A stretch of DNA of 36,842 nt from Actinomycetota bacterium (GTDB taxonomy: Bacteria > Actinomycetota > Actinomycetes > S36-B12), in contig VGCC01000004.1 of NCBI GenBank assembly GCA_016870195.1, positions 1-36,842 of the forward strand. Reading direction: 5' to 3'. Below the pieces are notes generated by a model. It was not told the DNA's origin, searched no databases, and worked only from the letters and a program-made list of their open reading frames with translations. This document shows positions 25,029 through 31,854 of this stretch, piece after piece. The position numbers and the translations under genes were made by a program. Within the stretch, counting starts at the first letter, position 1. Every line of letters starts with the position of its first letter.

Positions 25029-25088
25029 AGCCTACCGAGAACTGTTCGGTCCCGAACGGTTTTTGCAGAGGCGTCCACTCGCTAGCCT
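25029..25088. promoter_or_regulatory. Divergent promoters around a shared operator (decarboxylase-like / TetR)
   Basis: The operator CTGTT-CGGTCCCG-AACGG (25042-25059) lies between two leaderless promoters. The minus one has TAGGCT at 25029-25034, six bases before the ATG at 25022. The plus one has TAGCCT at 25083-25088, six bases before the GTG at 25095. This is the layout of a self-regulating repressor gene. Confidence 0.7.
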
Positions 25089-25094
25089 TCGCGT

Positions 25095-25748
25095 GTGGCG
25101 CGCGCAGCTCGGGGACGTCCGGCCCGGCTGAGTCGGGACACCATCTGTCAGGCCGCGCTCGACCTCCTCGCCGACACCGATGCCGCCACCTTCAGCCTCC
25201 GGGCACTCGGTGACCGGCTCGGGGTCGACGCGACAGCGATCTACCGACACTTCCACGACAAGGACGACCTCCTCCGCGAAGTGGGGGACCGTGCCCTGGC
25301 TCCGGTGACGCGTGGTTTTACCACCTCCGCGGATGCGCGTGATGACATCCGGCGCATGTGCACGCGCCTGCGTAAGACGATGCTGCGCAGTCAAGTGGCG
25401 CTGACGCTCACGGCCTTCGGACCAACGCGGCGCGGAAACGAATTACGGATCACCGAGGTGATGCTCGACGCGCTGAGTCGGTGCGGTCTCAGCGAGGAGG
25501 AGACCGTCATGGCGTATCACGTGCTCATCGAGTACACGATCGGCTCCGCAACCCTGGACGGCCCCCTGGCTGCACCGGGGGCGGACAGGCGTGGCACGTA
25601 CCGCACCTGGCGTGCGGATTACGCGGGACTCCCCGTCGAGCAGTACCCCACGTCGGTGCGGATGGCGCAGAAGCTCTACCCCTCGAGCGATGTCGTGTTC
25701 GCTGCGGGACTCGATGCCCTGATCGCTGGTCTGACCGGGCGTCAGTAG
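25095..25748 (+). CDS. TetR-family transcriptional regulator
   Basis: The product has 217 residues from GTG 25095. The N-terminal helix-turn-helix covers about 13-60: SRDTICQAALDLLADTD, FSLRALGDRLGVDATAIYRHFHDKDDLLREV. The rest is a helical ligand and dimer domain of the tetracycline-repressor C-terminal type. The transcript looks leaderless. It lies next to the operator at 25042, so it may repress itself, the decarboxylase-like gene and the four other sites in the window. It converges with a 7-base overlap on the second GS-like gene. Confidence 0.92.
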   Translation: MARAARGRPARLSRDTICQAALDLLADTDAATFSLRALGDRLGVDATAIYRHFHDKDDLLREVGDRALAPVTRGFTTSADARDDIRRMCTRLRKTMLRSQVALTLTAFGPTRRGNELRITEVMLDALSRCGLSEEETVMAYHVLIEYTIGSATLDGPLAAPGADRRGTYRTWRADYAGLPVEQYPTSVRMAQKLYPSSDVVFAAGLDALIAGLTGRQ

Positions 25749-27010
25749 ACGCGCGAGTACTCGTTCTGCTCCCAGTCGGTGACTGCGGCGACCCAACGCC
25801 CGCACTCGCGCCGCTTGAGTTCCAGGTAGACCTCGATGAGGTCCGGATGGAAATACGAGCACAGGACCGAATCCGCTTCGAGTGCATCGAGTGCTTCGGA
25901 GAGCGAGTGCGGTGTGTGTCGGTCGGTGTTCGGTGCCGAGTCTGCGTCACCGACCTGCGGCTCGGGAAGGGTCAGGTTCCGCTCCACACCGGAGAGGCCG
26001 GCGGCGAAGAGCGCCGCAGTAAGCAGATGGGGTGAGGCCGCACCATCCGCCATCCGGTGTTCGATGCGCGTGGTGGCGCCGCGCTGTCCCGGTATGCGCA
26101 CGGTGGAGATGCGGTTGTCCAGGCCCCAGTTGGCCCAGTAACCACTCAACATGCCGGGGACCAGTCGCTTGTACGAGTTCACCGTGGGTCCCGCGAATGC
26201 CGCCAGTGCCTTATGGTGATCGAGGAGCCCGGCGACGAAGGACTTCGCTACGTCGGAGAGGCCATTCGTATCCGACTCGTCGATGAGCGCATTGCGTCCG
26301 GATGCATCGTTCAGGCTCATGTTGACGTGCATGCCGCTGCCCACGGCGTCGCCGAAGGGCCGGGCCATGAACGTGATGTCGATTCCGTTTCGGCGCGCGA
26401 CTTCGCGAGCGAGGATGCGGAAGAGAAAAGCGGCATCGGCCGCGCTCATCGCATCCTGGTAGTGCAGCGAGACTTCGACTTGGCTCGGGGTGAACTCGCT
26501 GTTGACCCCCTCCACTTTGAGGTCCGCGGCCTCGGCGGTCTCGGCGATCAACTCGAGGGTTCCGGTGGGATCGGCACCCGGACCAATCCCGTAGACCCGA
26601 TGGTCGGGGACGGGGAGTTTGGTCAACGGAGTGCGACCGGCGAGGAGGAAGAACTCCATTTCATATCCGCTCACCGGCGTGAGCCCGTGCTCACTCCACC
26701 GGTCCATCACCGACCGCAGCGCACGACGTGAGTCCAGGGGGAGCGGGCGACCGTCGGCGAAGTGCAGGAGTGCCATGCCCACCTGACGGTCACCCCACGG
26801 TCGCAGGGTTCCGTCCTCGAATCTGGCCTCCATGTCGGGGAAGCCGGAGCTGGTCGAGTAGTTCGGTGTCTCGAGGAACTCCAGGTCGAGGCCCTGCACC
26901 ATGACCGTGATGGCGTAGTGGGTGGGGTGATCACGACGGGCGGCCGGAACGGTCTTGCCGTGTGCGAGTCCGAGCAGATCCGGGAAGAGGATGTCGATCT
27001 GGGAGGACAC
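25742..27010 (-). CDS. Glutamine synthetase-like gamma-glutamyl-amine ligase (copy 2)
   Basis: From GTG 27010 (GAGGAG eight bases upstream, two bases after the NicX-like stop) the product has 422 residues. Metal and substrate residues are kept: GYEMEFFL (E117, E119), NSEFTPSQVEVSL (E172, E179), GSGMHVNMSL (H228), GPTVNSYKRL, and RIPGQRGATTRIEHRMADGAASPH. The N-terminus is short and starts inside the beta-grasp domain. It is diverged from copy 1 and probably uses a different amine. Being last in the NicD-NicX operon, it may activate an amino-substituted heterocycle or a ring-fission product amine. Confidence 0.85.
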   Translation of the reverse strand: MSSQIDILFPDLLGLAHGKTVPAARRDHPTHYAITVMVQGLDLEFLETPNYSTSSGFPDMEARFEDGTLRPWGDRQVGMALLHFADGRPLPLDSRRALRSVMDRWSEHGLTPVSGYEMEFFLLAGRTPLTKLPVPDHRVYGIGPGADPTGTLELIAETAEAADLKVEGVNSEFTPSQVEVSLHYQDAMSAADAAFLFRILAREVARRNGIDITFMARPFGDAVGSGMHVNMSLNDASGRNALIDESDTNGLSDVAKSFVAGLLDHHKALAAFAGPTVNSYKRLVPGMLSGYWANWGLDNRISTVRIPGQRGATTRIEHRMADGAASPHLLTAALFAAGLSGVERNLTLPEPQVGDADSAPNTDRHTPHSLSEALDALEADSVLCSYFHPDLIEVYLELKRRECGRWVAAVTDWEQNEYSRVY

Positions 27011-27012
27011 GA

Positions 27013-28068
27013 CTACATCTCCTCGCCCGCGGCCACGCCCACCAGGCGCCCCCGGTCCACGACCTGGTGGTCATCCAGGAAGACGCTGCACTCGCGCATG
27101 GGAATGTCGAAATGACATACGCTGAAACGCTCGGCGTTCTCGTTGGCGCCGGTGCTGTACATGAAGTTCCCCTCGAAGGCGCGTGCCTCGGTGCCGTTGA
27201 ACTGCGACCGGTCGTAGAGCTCGAGGTAGTCCCAGCGGGCCGCGGGATTCATTCCCCATCCGATGTGCGAGGTGGCGTATGCATCGGCATCGAACGCGGA
27301 CATATACGACTTGAGCATCTCAGCCTGGTAGCCGTTGCCCTCGATCGCCACCACGAAGTCGTCCTCGATCGTCAACGTGATCGGATCCTGCACGTAATGC
27401 TTGAAGGTGATGTTGATGTCGCCGGGAGCGAGGACGATCTGCCCATTCACGCGATGGCGCGCCGGGAAGGCGAGCACCAAGCCCCCCGGCCAGTGCGCGA
27501 TCTCCCCCGGTCCCTGGATCACGCCCGTGGATCCCGCGGTGAAAGCGTCGGCGAGTTCGACGTGGATGTCCGTTCCGATATCGCTGGTGGCACGCATGAC
27601 TGTGGACGAACGCAGTACGTCATGCGATTTCGCCACGCGTCGTGCCATGTCCTCGTCGTGGGGGAGGCGCTCGAAGATCTCCGGATGCTCGTTGCTGATC
27701 ATGAACACCGACGTTCCTGCGCCGAGGATGTCCCGCAATTCCCGGGAGTGCAGGAGTCCTTCCACGGTCACGTCGATGACGAGTGGCACCGAGGACACGG
27801 CTGCAACCGCTCCGGCGTGACCCTTGAGCGCCAGCGACGTTCCCGTCGAACGCAACGCGACCGGCCCACCGTTGGCGGGTGTTCGCATCACCACCTCGAA
27901 AGGCCGGGCTCCGAGGAACTCCGCGGCGAGGATCGATGTGGCCACCAGTTCGGGCCGACTATCGCTTTCCGAGAGGATCACGCACTCGTCGCCGGCCTTG
28001 AGGCCGTTGAGCGCGAATTGCTGCGCGAAGCGCTGCACCCACCGCCACTCGGTGTTCCCAGTCCTCAC
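27013..28068 (-). CDS. nicX: NicX-like 2,5-dihydroxypyridine 5,6-dioxygenase
   Basis: The product has 351 residues from GTG 28068, which overlaps the upstream hydrolase stop (GTGA) and follows GGGAGGTC. From memory it parallels Pseudomonas putida NicX: SHIGWGMNPAARW with H268, ARAFEGNFMYSTGAN, and CHFDIPMRECSVFLDD with H319 and D321, matching NicX iron ligands H265, H318 and D320. NicX opens 2,5-dihydroxypyridine to N-formylmaleamate using Fe(II) and O2. The fold belongs to the M29 peptidase-like group, but the conserved iron residues and the neighbouring hydrolase favour a dioxygenase. The ring substrate could be another hydroxylated pyridine. Confidence 0.82.
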   Translation of the reverse strand: MRTGNTEWRWVQRFAQQFALNGLKAGDECVILSESDSRPELVATSILAAEFLGARPFEVVMRTPANGGPVALRSTGTSLALKGHAGAVAAVSSVPLVIDVTVEGLLHSRELRDILGAGTSVFMISNEHPEIFERLPHDEDMARRVAKSHDVLRSSTVMRATSDIGTDIHVELADAFTAGSTGVIQGPGEIAHWPGGLVLAFPARHRVNGQIVLAPGDINITFKHYVQDPITLTIEDDFVVAIEGNGYQAEMLKSYMSAFDADAYATSHIGWGMNPAARWDYLELYDRSQFNGTEARAFEGNFMYSTGANENAERFSVCHFDIPMRECSVFLDDHQVVDRGRLVGVAAGEEM

Positions 28069-28850
28069 GGCATGACCTCCCGCCAGTGACGCGCGACCGC
28101 AGTGTTCACAGCATCCTCGGCCTCCAGGTTCAGCACATGACCGACCCCCGGGACGACCTCCAGACGACCATTCGGCAGCAGGTCGGCGATCGCCTGCGCG
28201 TAGGACACTGGCGTCTCGTCGTCGAGTTCCCCGACCAGGACGAGCGTGGGGGTGGTGATCGAGGGGAGGAGCCCCCGGCTGTCATGGCTGGCGATGGTGG
28301 ACAGCGAATCCAGGAGGCCTGCGAGCGGAACGCGGCCCATCGCCTCGATCGCTTCGGGGAGGACGTGCGCGCCATTGGGGCCCACGAGCGAGGGGAGGAT
28401 CAGAGGGGCGGCGGCCGCCGGGCTGCCCATCTGCTCGAGGCCGGCGAGCCGTGCGGCGCGCCATTCATCCGGATCCGTTCCATCGAGCCCGAACTTGGGG
28501 CTGGTGCACAGCAGGGTCAGGCTGCGGATGCGATCGGGGGCCAGAGCCGTTACGTACTGGGCGATCATCCCGCCGAAGGACATGCCGACCAGATCGACGG
28601 GTTCGCCAGGCGAGACGGTGTCGATGAGGGAGAGGGCGGCGCGGGCGTAGGCATCGAAGGTGGTGTCGAGCACCGGAGTCGATTCCCCGTACCCGGGTGC
28701 ATCCCATGCGACACATCGCCGCAGCTCGGACATAACCTCCAATTGCGGACGCCACGCGGTGCGTCCACCCCCGAGCCCGTGCAGGAACACCGCGACCGGA
28801 CCCTGGCCCGCCTCCCGCCATGCCACGGGCGAGGCATCGACGTCGATCAC
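28065..28850 (-). CDS. Alpha/beta hydrolase, NicD-like N-formylmaleamate deformylase candidate
   Basis: From GTG 28850 the product has 261 residues, near the length of NicD. The triad is S91 in VGMSFGGM, D210 in GELDDETP and H238 in GVGHVLNLE; the oxyanion loop is FLHGLGGG. NicD hydrolyses N-formylmaleamate, the NicX product, to maleamate and formate, and here the gene overlaps the NicX-like start. Other meta-cleavage hydrolases share this fold, so the assignment rests on position. The GTG is set by a TTGACA, 17 bases, TACCGT promoter that ends six bases before it. A longer reading frame upstream crosses that promoter. Confidence 0.78.
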   Translation of the reverse strand: MIDVDASPVAWREAGQGPVAVFLHGLGGGRTAWRPQLEVMSELRRCVAWDAPGYGESTPVLDTTFDAYARAALSLIDTVSPGEPVDLVGMSFGGMIAQYVTALAPDRIRSLTLLCTSPKFGLDGTDPDEWRAARLAGLEQMGSPAAAAPLILPSLVGPNGAHVLPEAIEAMGRVPLAGLLDSLSTIASHDSRGLLPSITTPTLVLVGELDDETPVSYAQAIADLLPNGRLEVVPGVGHVLNLEAEDAVNTAVARHWREVMP

Positions 28851-28925
28851 GTGGGAACGGTAGGCACCACACGCACTATTGTCAACGCTGTTGACAAAAG
28901 TCCCGCGGTCCATCACGATCGCGTC
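28851..28925. promoter_or_regulatory. Mirrored divergent leaderless promoters sharing a palindrome
   Basis: The palindrome TTGTCAAC-GCT-GTTGACAA (28879-28897) contains a TTGACA -35 on each strand. On minus, TTGACA (28880-28885) is 17 bases from TACCGT (28857-28862), then six bases to the hydrolase GTG. On plus, TTGACA (28891-28896) is 17 bases from CACGAT (28914-28919), then six bases to the ATG at 28926. A repressor dimer on the palindrome would block both. Confidence 0.75.
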
Positions 28926-30158
28926 ATGACACCACCAGTCGCAGCCCACGAAGGCACCCGGGTGCACACCGGCGTGCCTGGGAACTCCGGCCCCGTGAAG
29001 TCCCGGGACGAACTCGTCACAGTGATCCGCGATCTCGGCCCGTCCTTCCGCGAACGCGCGGTCGACATCGATCGCAACGCGGTCTTCCCGTTCCAGAACT
29101 TCGCCGATCTCCGCGATGCCGGATTCCTCGCACTCTGCGTGCCGGCCCACTACGGCGGTCTCGGTGCGAGTTACGCGGACTACGTTCGCGTGTCGGCGGA
29201 GATTGGTCGCTACTGCGGCTCGACAGCGCTCACCTTCAACATGCACAACGCGACCATGCTCTGGGCGGGGGAGGTCAGCGACCTACTGGACATGAGTCCT
29301 GAGCAGCGCGAGACCCACGAGCGGCGCCGCGGGGAGATGTTCCGCGGAGTCGTCGAGGATGGCGAGATCCACTCGCAACCATTCAGCGAGGGGCTCAACC
29401 CAGGGGCACTTGCAGGTGTCGCAACGAAGGCCGAGTTGACCGACGGCGGGTATCTCGTCACCGGGCGGAAGATCTTCGCCTCCCTGTCGGGAGCCGCACA
29501 CCGCTACAACGTCACCTGTCAGGTACCGGGCGAGGAGTTCCTGAGATTGCTGTCGGTGCGTGCCGATGCACCCGGCGTCGAGATCGTCGACGACTGGGAC
29601 CCGCTCGGAATGCGTGGAACAGTCTCGCGCACGCTCCTCCTGAAGGAAGTTTTCGTTCCCTTCGACGACGAGATCATGCCGGGTGGGATGTACGACCAGG
29701 CGGCCAACCGGTATCCCTTCCTCTTCATGTCCTTGGCGCCGTCCTATCTCGGGCTGACCCAGGGGATCATCGACTTCACCCGCGATTACCTGCGTGGTGA
29801 GTTGCCGGGTGCGGCCACGGGCACGGGTCGCCGCGACAACCCGATCAAGCAACTCGGCTGGGCCGAGATGCAGATCAAGTTCGAACAGAGCCGTGCTCTC
29901 CTGTTCACCGCGGTTGACAACGCGCACTTGGATCCCGACGTCGACACCATGGTGCAGGCGTGGGCCGCCGTCTACACCGTCATGGAGCACGCGAACCAGG
30001 TCGCGAGCATTGCGGTGCGCGTCTGCGGCGGCCAGTCCATGTTGAAGCACCTGGCGCTCGAGCGGATGTATCGCGATTCGCGGCTCGGCTCGCTGATGCT
30101 CCCGTGGAGTGCGGAGGTCGCCCTCGAGCGCATTGGCAAGGCCCGTCTGTATGACTGA
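28926..30158 (+). CDS. Acyl-CoA dehydrogenase-fold flavoprotein
   Basis: From ATG 28926 the product has 410 residues; the much longer frame starting at 28086 is antisense to the hydrolase. The ACAD plan is visible: helical N-terminus, DLRDAGFLALCVPAHYGGLGASYADY, the TGRKIFASLSGAAHRYNVTC beta domain, and the C-terminal helices ending VCGGQSMLKHLALERMYRDSRLGSLMLPWSAEVALERIG. The usual catalytic Glu region is diverged, and the tail resembles flavin monooxygenases of the DszC/HsaA type as well as dehydrogenases. Either an acyl-CoA oxidation or an aryl hydroxylation is possible. It overlaps the CoA ligase gene by 8 bases, which leans towards an aryl-CoA or acyl-CoA substrate. Confidence 0.82.
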   Translation: MTPPVAAHEGTRVHTGVPGNSGPVKSRDELVTVIRDLGPSFRERAVDIDRNAVFPFQNFADLRDAGFLALCVPAHYGGLGASYADYVRVSAEIGRYCGSTALTFNMHNATMLWAGEVSDLLDMSPEQRETHERRRGEMFRGVVEDGEIHSQPFSEGLNPGALAGVATKAELTDGGYLVTGRKIFASLSGAAHRYNVTCQVPGEEFLRLLSVRADAPGVEIVDDWDPLGMRGTVSRTLLLKEVFVPFDDEIMPGGMYDQAANRYPFLFMSLAPSYLGLTQGIIDFTRDYLRGELPGAATGTGRRDNPIKQLGWAEMQIKFEQSRALLFTAVDNAHLDPDVDTMVQAWAAVYTVMEHANQVASIAVRVCGGQSMLKHLALERMYRDSRLGSLMLPWSAEVALERIGKARLYD

Positions 30159-31743
30159 GCCGACGGGCCACGTCGATACCTTCACCCGCGATCGACTTCC
30201 CCCGCGGCAGCAGTGGCCAGTCCTCCTGCGCGACAAAGAACCCCCTCGCATCAACGCCTGTGTGGAACTCCTCGACCGCACCATCAATAGGCATGGTGCT
30301 GACCGAACGGCATTCATCGCTGCCGACGGGACGTGGACCTACGGCCAATTACTCGACGACGTGCAGCGATGCGCGCATGTTCTCCGCTCAGCGGGGGTGG
30401 TGTCAGGTTCGCGTGTGCTCCTCCGGGCACCGAACAATGGGTGGCTGGCGATCGCCTGGCTTGCGACCCTTCGACTCGGCGGGGTAGCGGTCACGACCGC
30501 GCCGTTGCTCCGGGCGATGGAACTCGATCCGATCGTGGACATCTCCGCGCCCGCCGTCGCCCTGGTCGACCACCGATTCCTGGACGAGTGGGAGAAGGTC
30601 GCCGGATTCGCGGGATCGACGATCGTCGTCGGGTCCGGCGCAGCGGACTCCCTCGAATCACGCGCGCACGCGGCCCATCCCCTTGTCGATGTCGCCGATA
30701 CCGCTGCCGACGACATCGCGCTTCTCGCGTTCACCTCCGGCACCACCGGCAAGCCGAAGTCCACGATGCACGAACACCAGGACATCCTTGCGATCGCCGA
30801 CACCTTCAGTACGCACATCGTCAAGCCCACATCGGATGACGTGTTCGGCGGGAGTCCGCCTTTGGCCTTCACCTTCGGTCTCGGTGGACTCGTGATCTTC
30901 CCGATGCGCATCGGCGCGTCGTCGGTGCTGCTCGAGAACGGCGCACCGCCTCACCTGCTCGCGGCGATCGATCGGGAGCGCATCACCTGCCTCTTCACCG
31001 CCCCCACCGCGTACCGCGCGATGCTCCCGATGCTGACGGAGCACGATGTGTCGTCGTTGCGCCGGTGCGTGTCCGCGGGTGAGACGCTGCCCGAGTCGAC
31101 GTGGCGGGCCTGGTTCGACGCCACCGATGTGCCGCTCATCGATGGCATCGGTGCCACCGAGATGCTGCACATCTTCATCTCCGCCGCCGATGAGGACATC
31201 CGTCCGGGGAGTACCGGTCGGGTGGTCCCCGGATATGAAGCGGCCGTCCTCGACTCGGACCTGGTGCCGATGGCTCCCGGCACGGTGGGCCGACTCGCAG
31301 TGCGTGGCCCGACGGGCTGCCGGTATCTCGCCGACGATCGCCAGACCGCGTACGTGCAGGGTGGCTGGAACATCACCGGTGACCTCTACAGCATGGACGC
31401 CGACGGCTACTTCACCTACGTCTCGCGCGCCGACGACCTGATCGTCTCCAGCGGGTACAACATCGCGGCACCGGAGGTGGAGAACGCACTTCTGATGCAC
31501 CCCGCCGTGGCGGAGGTCGCGGTCGTGGGTGCACCCGATGCGGATCGGGGGACTGTCGTTAAGGCGTTCGTGCGCTGCACGGAGGGATACGCCGGTTCCG
31601 AGGCACTCGCCGTGGAACTCCAGGACCACGTCAAGGCCACCATCGCGCCCTACAAGTACCCCCGGCTTGTCGAGTTCGTCGCCGACCTGCCCAAGACCGT
31701 CACGGGGAAGCTGCAGCGCCACCGTCTCAAGGCCGTGGAATAG
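30151..31743 (+). CDS. Aryl-CoA ligase (benzoate/2-aminobenzoate-CoA ligase-like)
   Basis: From ATG 30151 the product has 530 residues of the ANL superfamily. The P-loop motif FTSGTTGKPKSTMHEHQ (194-210) is clear, followed by GIGATEMLHIFIS, the hinge region DLYSMDADGYFTYVSRADD, SSGYNIAAPEVE and the catalytic Lys in KTVTGKLQRHRL. The start DRLPPRQQWP and the GATEMLHIF motif resemble benzoate- and 2-aminobenzoate-CoA ligases. It adenylates an aromatic carboxylate and links it to CoA. It is coupled to the ACAD-fold gene, so both probably handle one CoA-bound intermediate. Confidence 0.88.
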   Translation: MTEPTGHVDTFTRDRLPPRQQWPVLLRDKEPPRINACVELLDRTINRHGADRTAFIAADGTWTYGQLLDDVQRCAHVLRSAGVVSGSRVLLRAPNNGWLAIAWLATLRLGGVAVTTAPLLRAMELDPIVDISAPAVALVDHRFLDEWEKVAGFAGSTIVVGSGAADSLESRAHAAHPLVDVADTAADDIALLAFTSGTTGKPKSTMHEHQDILAIADTFSTHIVKPTSDDVFGGSPPLAFTFGLGGLVIFPMRIGASSVLLENGAPPHLLAAIDRERITCLFTAPTAYRAMLPMLTEHDVSSLRRCVSAGETLPESTWRAWFDATDVPLIDGIGATEMLHIFISAADEDIRPGSTGRVVPGYEAAVLDSDLVPMAPGTVGRLAVRGPTGCRYLADDRQTAYVQGGWNITGDLYSMDADGYFTYVSRADDLIVSSGYNIAAPEVENALLMHPAVAEVAVVGAPDADRGTVVKAFVRCTEGYAGSEALAVELQDHVKATIAPYKYPRLVEFVADLPKTVTGKLQRHRLKAVE

Positions 31744-31822
31744 AACTCACCCCGATGAGGGAAATCGGCCCCTTGAATCGGCCAAGTCGCTTGACGGCGA
31801 ATATTTGATACAGGAGCCTTGG

Positions 31823-31840
31823 GCCTTTGGACCCGTACGA
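31823..31840 (+). promoter_or_regulatory. Shared operator before the APC permease
   Basis: GCCTT-TGGACCCG-TACGA matches the right half of the shared operator (TGGACCCG is identical to the 19122 site) and lies 14 bases before the permease start. The rest of the 111-base gap has no clear promoter. Confidence 0.55.
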
Positions 31841-31854
31841 CCATCGGAGGAGAG

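Noticed and set aside
27013-28068. Leucyl aminopeptidase (M29)
   Set aside because: The fold is related, but the SHIGWG and CHFDIP iron residues and the overlapping hydrolase match NicX-type dioxygenases better.
28086-28925. 280-codon N-terminal extension of the ACAD-fold gene
   Set aside because: It is antisense to the NicD-like hydrolase and crosses the divergent promoter. The ATG at 28926 fits both the family start and the promoter spacing.
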